The notes under the pieces are model-generated. The model had not been told where the DNA came from and did no database searches. It worked only from the letters and a program-made list of their open reading frames with translations. From assembly GCA_947494645.1 (NCBI GenBank), contig CANLVO010000002.1, positions 614,359 to 678,358 of the forward strand: 64,000 nt of DNA. Direction: 5' to 3'. This DNA is from an uncultured Litoreibacter sp. (GTDB taxonomy: Bacteria > Pseudomonadota > Alphaproteobacteria > Rhodobacterales > Rhodobacteraceae). Shown one piece after another: positions 7,604 to 15,936 of the stretch. Made by a program: the position numbers and the translations under genes. Numbering within the stretch: the first letter of the stretch is position 1; each line of letters begins with the position of its first letter.

Positions 7604-8887
7604 TCATTCCCCCGGTACGAGCGCCGGATTGGCGCTGCGGTTGTTGTCCATGATGCGGCTGGCCATATAGGCAGACGCGGCAAAAAGAAGGGCCTCGCCC
7701 GTGAATACCACGCCAAAAGCCAGCCCGTCGGGCATCAGCGCACGGGACAGGTCGACTAAGGCCGCGCCGGTCAGCCCGCCAAAGCCAGCGGCAATCGCCT
7801 GCGCCGCGCCCCAAAGTCCCATTCGTGTGCCCTCGCGCTGTCCGCGCCCCTCTGAGGCCAGCGCCATCATCGAGCCGATGGCGGCGACTGCGAACATCCC
7901 GTTGAAAAAGCCAAGCCCGACCACCAAGGGCGTCAGCGCAACGCTCAGCAGGCCAAAGCCCGTGGCCGCAATCGCGCCCAACGCGGCGGCGCTGCCCAGA
8001 CAGCCCGCCATCACCCAAGTGCGCAACGCGCCCTTGCGCAGCCCGGTCGCCACCACGCCCACGATCAGCATCCCGATGAACACACCGCCATTCTGCGCGC
8101 CGCTCAGTGAGGTGGATTGGCCGGGCGTGAAGTTGAACACCAGCCCCGCATAGGGCTCCAAAATCAGCTCCTGCATGAAATAGGCGTTCATCGACAGGAA
8201 CACGAAGAGGGTGAAAACCCGCGTCTTCCGCTCCGCCCAAATCTCGCGCATGCCTTCCATGAAGGGCGTTGGCGGCTCTGGGGTGATTGGCGTGACCGTT
8301 GCCTCGATGCGGCCCACGGCGATGACCGTCAGCACAAAGGCGAGGCCCACGACCACGGCCACAACACTCAGCAGCCTTGCAGGCGAATAAGGGTCGAGAA
8401 AGCTGCCGGCGACGCCCGCGGTCATCGCAATGCCGAAGATCATCATCAGCCACGTAATCGTCGCCGCCGCCGCGCGTCTGTGCGGGGCAGTGGCCGTGGC
8501 CAAAAGCGCAAGCAGCGAGGTGCCAGAAGCCCCCACGCCCAACCCGATCAGCGCATAGGCAAAGATCGACAGGCTCAGCGCCGCGCCGTAGCTGCCTGCA
8601 AATAGCGTCACCGCATAGGCCGCCAGAAAGCCTCCCAAAGACAGGGCGGCCATGCCGCCGATGATCCATCTGGTGCGATTGCCGCCAGTGTCCGAGGTGA
8701 ACCCCCAGCGCGGCCTTGAAAGCTGAATGCCGTAGTGCAACGCGACCAGCAGTCCGGGCAACACGGCGGGCAGCGCAAATTCCACCACCATCAGCCGGTT
8801 CAAGGTCGAGGTTGTCAGCACGACCACCGCGCCAAGGCACATCTGCACCAGCCCCAGCCGCGCGATCTGCCCCCAACCCAGTGTCAT
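7604..8887 (-). CDS. PucC/LhaA-family pigment-protein assembly factor (Orf428/Bch2 type)
   Basis: Major-facilitator-like membrane protein of the PucC family, thought to help deliver bacteriochlorophyll during antenna assembly. The 427-aa product has about twelve hydrophobic spans and the family's opening MTLGWGQIARLGLVQMCLGA followed by TSTLNRLMVVEFALPAVLPG. Length and position between bchG and bchP match R. capsulatus orf428 (also called bch2), a paralogue of pucC and lhaA. The frame stays open 139 codons upstream, but the ATG at 8887 overlaps the bchG stop (ATGA), as expected. Confidence 0.92.
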   Translation of the reverse strand: MTLGWGQIARLGLVQMCLGAVVVLTTSTLNRLMVVEFALPAVLPGLLVALHYGIQLSRPRWGFTSDTGGNRTRWIIGGMAALSLGGFLAAYAVTLFAGSYGAALSLSIFAYALIGLGVGASGTSLLALLATATAPHRRAAAATITWLMMIFGIAMTAGVAGSFLDPYSPARLLSVVAVVVGLAFVLTVIAVGRIEATVTPITPEPPTPFMEGMREIWAERKTRVFTLFVFLSMNAYFMQELILEPYAGLVFNFTPGQSTSLSGAQNGGVFIGMLIVGVVATGLRKGALRTWVMAGCLGSAAALGAIAATGFGLLSVALTPLVVGLGFFNGMFAVAAIGSMMALASEGRGQREGTRMGLWGAAQAIAAGFGGLTGAALVDLSRALMPDGLAFGVVFTGEALLFAASAYMASRIMDNNRSANPALVPGE

Positions 8888-9783
8888 GCCAGCCCCCGTA
8901 TCGCGAAAGCCGCGAGCATCATGCCCGAGACGTAAAGTGTGATGCCCGTGCCCTGATACCACGGCGTATGGGCCAGCGGGTCGCGCATCAGCTTCTTCAT
9001 CGCCAGCCCTTGCGCCGCCAGCACCGCCAAAACTCCCAGCGCGTGCAAAGGCTTGTCCCAAGTGAGCAGCAATGCGATCACCACCACTTGCGGCACGGCC
9101 ATGATCCAGCAAGCCACCTTGGCGGCGCGGTCCGGCCCAAGCGTCACCGGCAGGGAGTTCACACCCGTTTTGGTGTCGCCCTCCAAGGCCTTGAAGTCGT
9201 TCAGTGTCATAATGCCATGCGCGCCGATGCCATAAAGCAGCGCCACCAAAACCGTCTCCCAGCGCGGCGCGCCGGAGGCCAGAACTGCGGCGCCGGTAAA
9301 CCACGGCAGGCTCTCATAGCTCAACCCCACAAGACCGGGCCCCCACCAGCCGGAGCGCTTCATCCGCACAGGTTCCGCCGAATAGGCCCAAGCTGCGAGT
9401 ACGCCAATGATCGTCGCGCCAAAGCCCCACGGGCCAAGTTGGTAGCCGATGACCAGTGACATGAGTGACATGGCCAGCGCGATATAAAGCCCCCAGCGTC
9501 CCGGAATACGGCCTGACGGGATCGGGCGGTCCGGCTCGTTGATGGCGTCCACATGCCGGTCGCACCAGTCATTGGCCGCTTGGCTCATGCCGCAGACAAT
9601 TGGGCCTGCCAGCAAGACGCCCAGCAAGACCATGCCCCACTGCCCGCCCAGCGGCATCCCGGCAGAGATCACCCCGCACAGATACGCCCACATCGGCGGA
9701 AACCATGTGATCGGTTTGATCAGACGCAACATCGCCGCTGGCTCCGGCAGGCGTCTGTCCTCGAGAGAACTCGACATACTCAT
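8884..9783 (-). CDS. bchG: Bacteriochlorophyll synthase BchG (prenyl transferase)
   Basis: Attaches geranylgeranyl (or phytyl) diphosphate to bacteriochlorophyllide a in the membrane. The 299-aa UbiA-superfamily protein has many spans and the Asp-rich substrate motif NDWCDRHVDAINEPDRPIPS (about residues 70-90), followed by the second Asp motif NDFKALEGDTKTG. Sequence from LIKPITWFPPMWAYLCG onward is very close to Rhodobacter BchG as I remember it. It is the first gene of its operon. The chosen ATG abuts a PpsR-type palindrome and has only a weak AAGG about 15 nt upstream, so an internal start is possible, although family length supports this one. Confidence 0.95.
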   Translation of the reverse strand: MSMSSSLEDRRLPEPAAMLRLIKPITWFPPMWAYLCGVISAGMPLGGQWGMVLLGVLLAGPIVCGMSQAANDWCDRHVDAINEPDRPIPSGRIPGRWGLYIALAMSLMSLVIGYQLGPWGFGATIIGVLAAWAYSAEPVRMKRSGWWGPGLVGLSYESLPWFTGAAVLASGAPRWETVLVALLYGIGAHGIMTLNDFKALEGDTKTGVNSLPVTLGPDRAAKVACWIMAVPQVVVIALLLTWDKPLHALGVLAVLAAQGLAMKKLMRDPLAHTPWYQGTGITLYVSGMMLAAFAIRGLA

Positions 9784-9786
9784 GAG

Positions 9787-9804
9787 TGTAAACCTAGCCT
9801 TACA
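9787..9804. promoter_or_regulatory. PpsR/CrtJ-type box 1 (TGT-N12-ACA) at bchG
   Basis: TGT at 9787-9789 and ACA at 9802-9804 are separated by exactly 12 bp. The match extends to a perfect inverted repeat, GAGTGTAA (9784-9791) and TTACACTC (9800-9807). PpsR/CrtJ represses bch, crt and puc genes under oxygen through TGT-N12-ACA pairs. The box ends directly at the bchG start codon, so bound repressor would block the transcript's very start. Confidence 0.8.
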
Positions 9805-9821
9805 CTCAAGGAGTCGGCAAG

Positions 9822-9839
9822 TGTTATGTTTGACTGACA
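9822..9839. promoter_or_regulatory. PpsR/CrtJ-type box 2 (TGT-N12-ACA)
   Basis: TGT at 9822-9824 and ACA at 9837-9839 again enclose exactly 12 bp, 35 bp from box 1 (same edge to same edge). Two neighbouring boxes are the usual arrangement for cooperative PpsR tetramer binding. The interior is not strongly palindromic, so this is the weaker of the two. Confidence 0.65.
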
Positions 9840-10206
9840 GGGAGGGGCCGTGCGCATTGTGATCAGCCCCTCACCCCGCCGCTGCGCTCCTTTGCCAATG
9901 GGTACTTTCTTAATGGAACAGAGCAGGATTGCGCTGCCCCGCCCGGAATCCAGCCGACGGCGCCGACCCGGCGCAAGCCTCGACCGACAGGCGATTGCCC
10001 TTCGCAATCGCCGAGAGGGGCCGTCCCGTTTTGCCAAAGGCAAACCTACGGTTTGATGTGCTGGCGCTTTTGCTCTCTTTGCGCTCCGTATATTCAGAAG
10101 ATGTACTTGGCTGCCATAAAGCGCTGTCGAATGACCGCTTCAGCGCCACCCTACGGTCTTGCCCCCGCCCGGCTGGGCAGGTCTGGTTCGCGGACGAAGT
10201 GGGCTT
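9840..10206. other. Intergenic stretch upstream of bchG, no supported gene
   Basis: About 370 bp with no convincing gene. Short ORFs run through it on both strands but lack ribosome sites and family features. It contains a perfect 9-bp hairpin, GGCGATTGC (10001-10009) with GCAATCGCC (10015-10023), and a small TTTGCC/GGCAAA hairpin just after. Promoter elements for bchG should lie near 9800-9870. bchE and bchJ, which precede bchG in Rhodobacter, are absent here. Confidence 0.5.
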
Positions 10207-10659
10207 TCAGATGCGGGACGACGATGTCTGCTTTTCAGAATTTCCCAAAGACCGGTTTGGCACTCTCTCACTTTGCACAGCACTTTGGGTGGCCAAATAC
10301 AACATCCCACCGGCAAGCGATAAATTCTTGAAGAACAAAGATAACTCTACTTGTGCCGTCTCACCTTGCAAGTCCCAGAACCTGTGAAAAATCAAATTGA
10401 CCAAAAGCGTGTAGGCAAAAAGGACTGCGGCGCTTGCTGCAGCCCCCCTTCGGCCAATGGCAACGGCCATCCCGCAACCGAACTCCAGTGCTATCGTTGC
10501 TGGTAGCAGCAGCGAGACAAATGGGAAGCCCATCTCGCTCATCGTCTGTACGGTCGCCTCGTAGTTCAGGACTTTGTCGATCCCGCCGAGAATGAACAGA
10601 GACGCAAGCAAAACCCGCCCAGTATGAAGTGCTGAAGTCTGCAAAGCCCTTTGTGGCAC
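10207..10659 (-). CDS. DoxX family membrane protein
   Basis: Small four-helix membrane protein of the DoxX family; members are often linked to redox or thiol stress, but the exact role here is unknown. The 150-aa product has TGRVLLASLFILGGIDKVLN (the conserved first helix with the GxxK motif), ATIALEFGCGMAVAIG, and a C-terminal helix LSLAGGMLYLAT. It begins with GTG, 3 nt after the stop of the upstream lipoprotein gene, with GGAG about 8 nt before it. It forms a two-gene operon with that lipoprotein and is probably controlled by the divergent MarR regulator. Confidence 0.8.
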   Translation of the reverse strand: MPQRALQTSALHTGRVLLASLFILGGIDKVLNYEATVQTMSEMGFPFVSLLLPATIALEFGCGMAVAIGRRGAAASAAVLFAYTLLVNLIFHRFWDLQGETAQVELSLFFKNLSLAGGMLYLATQSAVQSERVPNRSLGNSEKQTSSSRI

Positions 10660-10662
10660 GGC

Positions 10663-11253
10663 CTACTCCTCCGCTGCCACCGCATTGGCCGCTGCTGCAA
10701 AGCCTTCCAGCCCTCCGGAGATATAGGTCTCTAACTCATCCATGCTGCGTCGGACGAATTGCCGTGTCACAAAGTTGGTCGGTAGGACGTTGTAGGTCCA
10801 CTCAAACCGCGTACCGCCATCTACTGGCACAAATCGCTGTTCTCCAACGATCTGTTCAACGCCTTGCCCGGTCGCATTCGTGAAAACAAAGACCTGGTAT
10901 TTGAAGAAGTCGCCCTCGTTTTCGAGGATACGTTCGATGATGTAATGACCGTCCGAAAGCTGCAGCCATCTGTAGGCATCAGGATTCGGCCACTCGCCTT
11001 GGATAACTTTGCCGTCGACCGGGTTTGCGATGTTTTCTGTCGGCTCAAGAAAGCTCGTCAACGGCTGCTCTTTCATGAACGCGCGAAGATCCGCGATCGA
11101 CATTGAAATTGTTTGCTCGGTATAGGCCGTTAGAAAACCGGATGTCGCAACCTCAGGTGGGTCTGTCAACTTGGGTGGTTCGGTTGGAATTGAGGGTTCG
11201 CTGCAACCTGCTAGAATGATTGCGAGGCCAACGGCAAGTAAGGGAAGTCGCAT
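10663..11253 (-). CDS. SRPBCC-like lipoprotein
   Basis: Predicted inner- or outer-membrane-anchored lipoprotein. The start at 11253 gives the signal peptide MRLPLLAVGLAIILAGC with the lipobox LAGC (Cys17). The mature domain (about residues 40-185) looks like a START/polyketide-cyclase-type fold: KVIQGEWPNPDAYRWLQLSD, then VPVDGGTRFEWTYNVLP, followed by a long final helix. No catalytic residues are recognised; such proteins bind hydrophobic ligands. A longer frame to 11313 would run through the MarR operators and lose the signal peptide. It is the first gene of the operon with DoxX. Confidence 0.72.
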   Translation of the reverse strand: MRLPLLAVGLAIILAGCSEPSIPTEPPKLTDPPEVATSGFLTAYTEQTISMSIADLRAFMKEQPLTSFLEPTENIANPVDGKVIQGEWPNPDAYRWLQLSDGHYIIERILENEGDFFKYQVFVFTNATGQGVEQIVGEQRFVPVDGGTRFEWTYNVLPTNFVTRQFVRRSMDELETYISGGLEGFAAAANAVAAEE

Positions 11254-11269
11254 GACGTATATCCATTTT

Positions 11270-11286
11270 AGTGCGTATTTCGTACT
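11270..11286. promoter_or_regulatory. MarR operator copy 1
   Basis: The 17-bp element AGTGCG-N5-CGTACT is an inverted repeat with 5 of 6 arm positions complementary. It lies 17 bp before the lipoprotein start codon and 42 bp before the marR start. A second element of the same layout starts 21 bp further on. Binding by the MarR protein is inferred. Confidence 0.65.
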
Positions 11287-11290
11287 ATAT

Positions 11291-11307
11291 GATGCGACTT
11301 TCGTATC
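11291..11307. promoter_or_regulatory. MarR operator copy 2
   Basis: GATGCG-N5-CGTATC has the same architecture as copy 1 (TGCG-N5-CGTA core, 5 of 6 arm matches). The centres are 21 bp apart, two helical turns, so two dimers would sit on the same DNA face. Confidence 0.65.
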
Positions 11308-11327
11308 ATTCAAGGGCGGCCCCGAAA

Positions 11328-11777
11328 ATGTCTGACCGTTCGCACGAAGAACTTGCCAAACATATCAGTACGATCATCAAGAACCTGTTGGTTACTGGCC
11401 GACAAGGGGCCCCGGCCGAAGGGCGGTTAGCATTCAACCCACTTCATTTTCAGATGCTTCGGATCGTAGGTGCCAATCAAACGACCCGACCGTCCGACAT
11501 TGCGGCCAACCTCGCGGTTCCACGCACCACAATCTCTGCGGCGGTCAAGGCGCTGCAAAAGAAGGGGCTGGTTGTCACGGCGGCGGATGAAACGGACGGA
11601 CGGGCAATCACAATCCGTCTGACCGACGACGGCAAAGGCGTCCTTGCAGCGATTGAACGGCAGGACAATCGCAACGCGACTGCGATGCTGGATGCGCTGT
11701 CGCCGCAGGAACGACCGAAGTTCCTGGAGGCAATGGGAAAAATCGCGAACGCGATCGGCCAATCTGCCAAGAGCTGA
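11328..11777 (+). CDS. MarR family transcriptional regulator
   Basis: Predicted dimeric winged-helix repressor that responds to a small aromatic or oxidising signal. In the 149-aa protein the DNA-binding region (about residues 45-110) reads NPLHFQMLRIV, then RPSDIAANLAVPRTTISAAV (recognition helix) and the wing ADETDGRAITIRLTDDGKGV with the conserved D-x-R motif. The start at 11328 follows AAGGGCGG; the frame is open to 11271, but earlier start codons lie inside the operators. It is divergent from the lipoprotein-doxX operon and probably represses both sides. Confidence 0.88.
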   Translation: MSDRSHEELAKHISTIIKNLLVTGRQGAPAEGRLAFNPLHFQMLRIVGANQTTRPSDIAANLAVPRTTISAAVKALQKKGLVVTAADETDGRAITIRLTDDGKGVLAAIERQDNRNATAMLDALSPQERPKFLEAMGKIANAIGQSAKS

Positions 11778-11846
11778 CATTCGCTGCCTGACAGAACCTT
11801 GTTAGTTTGGGCTCATTGAGGACGTTCACAACTTACTACCGCACGG

Positions 11847-13223
11847 TCAATCCGAGGCCTCCGCTTTTCCATCCTCCCCCAGCATCCGCACTTCTCTCTG
11901 TGGGAAGGGGATGGAGACGCCGTTCTCGTTGAACGTGTCCCAGAGCGCCAAGTAGACGTTGCCGCGGATGTTGGTCAGGCCGCCGGTGGGGTCGCGGATC
12001 CAGAAGCGCAGGATGTAGTCGACGCTGCTGTCGCCAAAGCCCACGATGTGGCACACAGGCGGGCGGAAGCTGAGCACCCGGTCCACGGATTTCGCTGCCG
12101 CAATCGCCATCTTGCGCACCTCGTGCGGGTCGTCGTGATAGGCTGTGCCAAAGAAGATATCGAGCCGCACGAAGTCGTCGGAATGCGACCAGTTCACCAC
12201 TTGGTTGGTGATCAGGTCCTCGTTCGGGATCAGGTACTCCTTGCCGTCCCGCGTCACCACCGAGGCGTAGCGCGCGCCGAGCGTGTTGATCCAGCCGAAG
12301 GTCTCTCCCAGCGAGATGACGTCGCCGGGTTTGATCGACTTGTCCAGCAGGATGATCACGCCGGACACGAGGTTCGACACCACCTTCTGCAAACCAAAGC
12401 CAAGGCCCACGCCGATGGCACCTGACAGCACGGCCAGCCCGGTCAGGTCGATCCCCACCGCCTTGACGCCGATATAGAAGGCGATGCCGTAAAAGGCGAT
12501 CTGCATGACCTTGACGATCAGCACCCGCATGGAGGGCGAGATATCCTCGTTCGACTGGATCCGGCGCGACGTGGTCGTGGTCAGGAAGCGGGCCAGTGCG
12601 GCCAGCACGCCTATGACGACGATGGCTTGCAGGATCACCAGCATTGATATGCGGAACTCGCCCAACTCGAACGCGGCGCTGTCCAAAACCCGGGAGGCCT
12701 CTTCCGTCAGCCCGATGATCCGCAATGTGACGTAGATCCACGCGCCGTAACGGACGACCTTGCGCAGGAAGGGGGATTTGATCAGCCGGGTGGCCAGCAC
12801 CACGGTCAGCCAGGCCAGCGCCAGCGACCCGATGATGCTCAGGATATAGGAGCGGCTGGGCCATGTGACCTCTCGAAGCACAAAAATCGCGCCCCAAAGC
12901 AAGGCCACAAAGAAGATCGCCTGCAGGCGCTGATGGATTACCACCAGAATGCGCATCCGCCATTTCGGCCAGCCCTCGCGGCTTGCCATCCAGTTTCGAA
13001 TGCGCGGCCCAAGGACAAGCCGCAGAAGGTAGGCCACACCATAAAGCGCCACAGCCAAGCCAACCTGATACAGGTTCGATTCCCGCATCATCGAATGAAG
13101 GAAGTCATCGGCCCGCATCAGCAAGGTCTGACCGACGTCGATCAGCTCGTCGACCGGTTCAGGGACCAGCTCTGGCGTCTCTGCGTCGGAGGGGATTGGC
13201 TGCTGCCCGATATGTCCTGACAT
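11847..13223 (-). CDS. MscS-family mechanosensitive ion channel
   Basis: Predicted inner-membrane tension-gated channel that releases solutes on hypo-osmotic shock. At 458 aa it is longer than E. coli MscS (286 aa), with extra N-terminal membrane helices. The pore-lining helix is clear (VLSGAIGVGLGFGLQKVVSN, about residues 265-285), followed by the beta domain GDVISLGETFGWINTLGAR and IPNEDLITNQVVNWS, and the alpha/beta C-terminal domain. It stands alone between marR and leuC, on the opposite strand. Confidence 0.93.
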   Translation of the reverse strand: MSGHIGQQPIPSDAETPELVPEPVDELIDVGQTLLMRADDFLHSMMRESNLYQVGLAVALYGVAYLLRLVLGPRIRNWMASREGWPKWRMRILVVIHQRLQAIFFVALLWGAIFVLREVTWPSRSYILSIIGSLALAWLTVVLATRLIKSPFLRKVVRYGAWIYVTLRIIGLTEEASRVLDSAAFELGEFRISMLVILQAIVVIGVLAALARFLTTTTSRRIQSNEDISPSMRVLIVKVMQIAFYGIAFYIGVKAVGIDLTGLAVLSGAIGVGLGFGLQKVVSNLVSGVIILLDKSIKPGDVISLGETFGWINTLGARYASVVTRDGKEYLIPNEDLITNQVVNWSHSDDFVRLDIFFGTAYHDDPHEVRKMAIAAAKSVDRVLSFRPPVCHIVGFGDSSVDYILRFWIRDPTGGLTNIRGNVYLALWDTFNENGVSIPFPQREVRMLGEDGKAEASD

Positions 13224-13323
13224 GTGTCCTTGCCTGTTGGGTCATCGAATCTTTGCATGGCGCTGGCCCGGCATACAACCCGCACCCTTGCGAGAGGGGC
13301 TGCGCAGGTGTATTCCAGCGCGC

Positions 13324-13413
13324 ATGACACCTGTTTTCGACATGGATGACCGCGCACGTCTGAATGAACGCTTTTTCGGCGCGACCCATGCCGTGCTGGC
13401 GCGACTATCCTAG
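13324..13413 (+). CDS. Possible 29-codon small ORF upstream of leuC
   Basis: A 29-aa ORF (MTPVFDMDDRARLNERFFGA then THAVLARLS) ends 54 nt before leuC. It is not rich in Leu codons, so it does not look like a classical leu attenuator leader peptide. No good ribosome binding site is visible. The codon choice is GC-rich and gene-like. It could be a real small protein, a leader, or chance. Confidence 0.25.
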   Translation: MTPVFDMDDRARLNERFFGATHAVLARLS

Positions 13414-13467
13414 TCCGCCTTTTCCGAACACCACGTTAAAATCCGTTTCACTTTCAGGAGAGAACCA

Positions 13468-14877
13468 ATGAGTTCCCCAAAAACGCTCTATGACAAGATC
13501 TGGGATGCCCATGTCGCCCACGAGGCCGAGGACGGCACCTGCCTTCTCTATATCGACCGCCATCTGGTCCACGAGGTCACCTCGCCACAGGCCTTCGAAG
13601 GCCTGCGCATGACGAACCGCAAGGTCCGTGCGCCAGAGAAAACAATTGCCGTGCCGGATCACAACGTGCCGACCACTTTGGACCGGGCCAATGCCGCGAC
13701 CATGACGGAGGACAGCCGCGTTCAAGTGGCAGCGCTCGACCAGAACGCCAAGGAATTCGGCATCCACTACTATCCGGTTTCTGACGTGCGACAGGGCATT
13801 GTGCATATCGTTGGCCCCGAACAGGGCTGGACGCTTCCCGGCATGACCGTGGTGTGCGGCGATAGCCACACGGCGACCCACGGCGCGTTTGGCGCGCTGG
13901 CGCATGGTATCGGCACCTCCGAGGTGGAACATGTTCTGGCCACGCAGACGCTGATTCAGAAGAAGTCCAAGAATATGAAGGTCGAGATCACCGGCAAGCT
14001 GCGCCCCGGCGTGACTGCCAAAGACATCACCATGTCCGTTATCGGGGCCACCGGCACCGCGGGCGGCACAGGCTATGTCATCGAGTATTGCGGCGAGGCC
14101 ATTCGCGATCTCTCCATGGAAGGTCGCATGACCGTCTGCAACATGGCCATCGAGGGCGGCGCGCGCGCTGGCCTCATCGCGCCAGACCAGAAGACGTTCG
14201 ATTATTGCATGGGCCGCCCCCACGCCCCGAAAGGCGCTCAATGGGAGGCCGCACTGACCTATTGGAAAACGCTTTTCACTGATGAAGGCGCGCATTTCGA
14301 CAAGGTCGTTACGCTGAAAGGTGAGGACATCGCGCCGTCCGTCACATGGGGAACCTCCCCCGAAGACGTGCTGCCGATCACTGCAAACGTGCCCGCGCCC
14401 TCCGATTTCGAGGGGGGCAAGGTCGACGCCGTCGCCCGCTCGCTCGACTATATGGGCCTCAAGCCCGGCACGCCTCTGTCCGAGATCGAGATCGACACCG
14501 TCTTCATCGGCTCCTGCACCAACGGCCGGATCGAAGACCTTCGCGCCGCCGCCGCCATCCTGAAAGGTCACAAGGTCAAGGACGGGATGCGCGCCATGGT
14601 CGTGCCTGGCTCCGGTCTGGTCCGTGCCCAAGCCGAAGAGGAAGGCCTGGCCGACATCTTCAAAGAGGCCGGCTTCGAATGGCGTCTCGCGGGCTGCTCC
14701 ATGTGTCTGGCAATGAACCCCGACCAACTGGCAGAGGGCGAGCGCTGCGCCTCGACCTCCAACCGGAACTTCGAGGGGCGTCAGGGCTACAAAGGCCGCA
14801 CCCATCTCGTGTCTCCGGGCATGGCCGCGGCGGCTGCAATCACCGGCAAGCTCACCGATGTGCGGGAGATGATGTAA
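13468..14877 (+). CDS. leuC: 3-isopropylmalate dehydratase large subunit
   Basis: Large subunit of isopropylmalate isomerase in leucine synthesis (aconitase superfamily). The 469-aa product contains [20 protein letters not shown], the Fe-S ligand Cys in [13 protein letters not shown] and the paired Cys in [15 protein letters not shown], which hold a [4Fe-4S] cluster. An AGGAGA site precedes the ATG. leuD follows after 185 nt and leuB lies further downstream with two unrelated genes in between, a common arrangement in Rhodobacteraceae. Confidence 0.97.
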   Translation: MSSPKTLYDKIWDAHVAHEAEDGTCLLYIDRHLVHEVTSPQAFEGLRMTNRKVRAPEKTIAVPDHNVPTTLDRANAATMTEDSRVQVAALDQNAKEFGIHYYPVSDVRQGIVHIVGPEQGWTLPGMTVVCGDSHTATHGAFGALAHGIGTSEVEHVLATQTLIQKKSKNMKVEITGKLRPGVTAKDITMSVIGATGTAGGTGYVIEYCGEAIRDLSMEGRMTVCNMAIEGGARAGLIAPDQKTFDYCMGRPHAPKGAQWEAALTYWKTLFTDEGAHFDKVVTLKGEDIAPSVTWGTSPEDVLPITANVPAPSDFEGGKVDAVARSLDYMGLKPGTPLSEIEIDTVFIGSCTNGRIEDLRAAAAILKGHKVKDGMRAMVVPGSGLVRAQAEEEGLADIFKEAGFEWRLAGCSMCLAMNPDQLAEGERCASTSNRNFEGRQGYKGRTHLVSPGMAAAAAITGKLTDVREMM

Positions 14878-15016
14878 ATCCGGGCCGCTCACCTCGCGTT
14901 GCGCAGTTTTTTCACAAACGCGCGGCGCGGATCGAGGCGGTTCACGCTTTGGCAAGGCTTTAACAAAGGGTAAAAGTTACCCCAATTTGGGTTTTGGCCC
15001 CTAAAGTTTTGCCCCA

Positions 15017-15043
15017 TTTTGTACAAAACGGCCCAAACGGGCC
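15017..15043. promoter_or_regulatory. Palindrome and hairpin in the leuD leader
   Basis: TTTTGTACAAAA (15017-15028) is a perfect 12-bp palindrome and GGCCC-AAAC-GGGCC (15030-15043) is a perfect 5-bp hairpin just before the leuD ribosome site. They may form an operator or an RNA structure that affects leuD translation. No known motif is claimed. Confidence 0.35.
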
Positions 15044-15062
15044 AAATCAGGAGAGACCTCCG

Positions 15063-15668
15063 ATGGATAAGTTTGACACCCTGACCGGCATCGCGGCCCC
15101 CATGCCTATGGTCAATATCGACACCGACATGATCATCCCCAAGCAGTTCTTGAAGACCATCAAGCGCTCCGGTTTGGGGGTGAACCTGTTCGACGAAATG
15201 CGCTACGACCGCGAAGGCAATGAGATCGCAGATTTCGTGCTGAACCAGCCGCAATATCGCGAGGCAGAAATCCTTGTAGCGGGCGATAATTTCGGCTGCG
15301 GCTCATCGCGTGAACATGCGCCTTGGGCGATCAAGGATTTCGGTATCCGCTGCGTTATCGCGCCCAGCTACGCCGACATCTTCTACAACAACTGCTTCAA
15401 GAACGGCATCCTGCCGATCGTCCTGCCCCAAGATCAGGTTGATGCGCTGATGAAAGACGCTGAAAAAGGCTCTAACGCGCGCATGACCATCGACCTTGAG
15501 GCGCAGACTGTGACCTCTTCCGATGGTGATGTGTTCAGCTTTGAGGTGGACAGCTTCAAGAAGCACTGCCTGATGAACGGTCTTGATGACATTGGCCTGA
15601 CAATGGAGAAAGCCGCCTCCATCGACAGCTTTGAAAAACAGGCTTCTCAGGCGCGTCCTTGGGTCTAA
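15063..15668 (+). CDS. leuD: 3-isopropylmalate dehydratase small subunit
   Basis: Small (swivelling-domain) partner of LeuC. The 201-aa protein shows the family motifs [16 protein letters not shown] and [20 protein letters not shown], the latter being the substrate-binding loop. The start at 15063 follows AGGAGAG (15048-15054); the frame is open to 14994, but the extra 23 residues are not family-like. A strong Rho-independent terminator follows the stop, so leuCD ends here. Confidence 0.96.
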   Translation: MDKFDTLTGIAAPMPMVNIDTDMIIPKQFLKTIKRSGLGVNLFDEMRYDREGNEIADFVLNQPQYREAEILVAGDNFGCGSSREHAPWAIKDFGIRCVIAPSYADIFYNNCFKNGILPIVLPQDQVDALMKDAEKGSNARMTIDLEAQTVTSSDGDVFSFEVDSFKKHCLMNGLDDIGLTMEKAASIDSFEKQASQARPWV

Positions 15669-15692
15669 ACCCTGCTCGATAACGTTTAAATG

Positions 15693-15716
15693 GCCCCGCT
15701 TTGGCGGGGCTTTTTT
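15693..15716 (+). terminator. Rho-independent terminator after leuD
   Basis: GCCCCGC (15693-15699) and GCGGGGC (15704-15710) form a perfect 7-bp stem with a TTTG loop, followed by six T residues. This is a textbook intrinsic terminator. Confidence 0.93.
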
Positions 15717-15936
15717 ATGGGTGGTGTTAACCTTTGCCGGGTGCAGAAAATTCAGGCGACGCCATTAATCAGACACATTTTTCACCATATATAGGGAATA
15801 GCTGCCAGCGACCCCCCACATACCCGAGATCCCGAATAAGGGTGACACAAGAATACCACGAATTGACCCAATAAAATCCCCCAGTCTTATCAGACAGTTG
15901 AAGGACGATCTGAATCTGGGCAAAACTGAGGCGAAA

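Noticed and set aside
9929-10387. A 152-codon frame across the intergenic region and the DoxX gene
   Set aside because: Its second half is antisense to the DoxX gene and its first half contains the intergenic hairpin; no motif supports it.
13405-14955. A 516-codon open frame on the minus strand
   Set aside because: It lies wholly opposite leuC, which has clear catalytic motifs. The predicted protein has no family features and is a GC-rich shadow frame.
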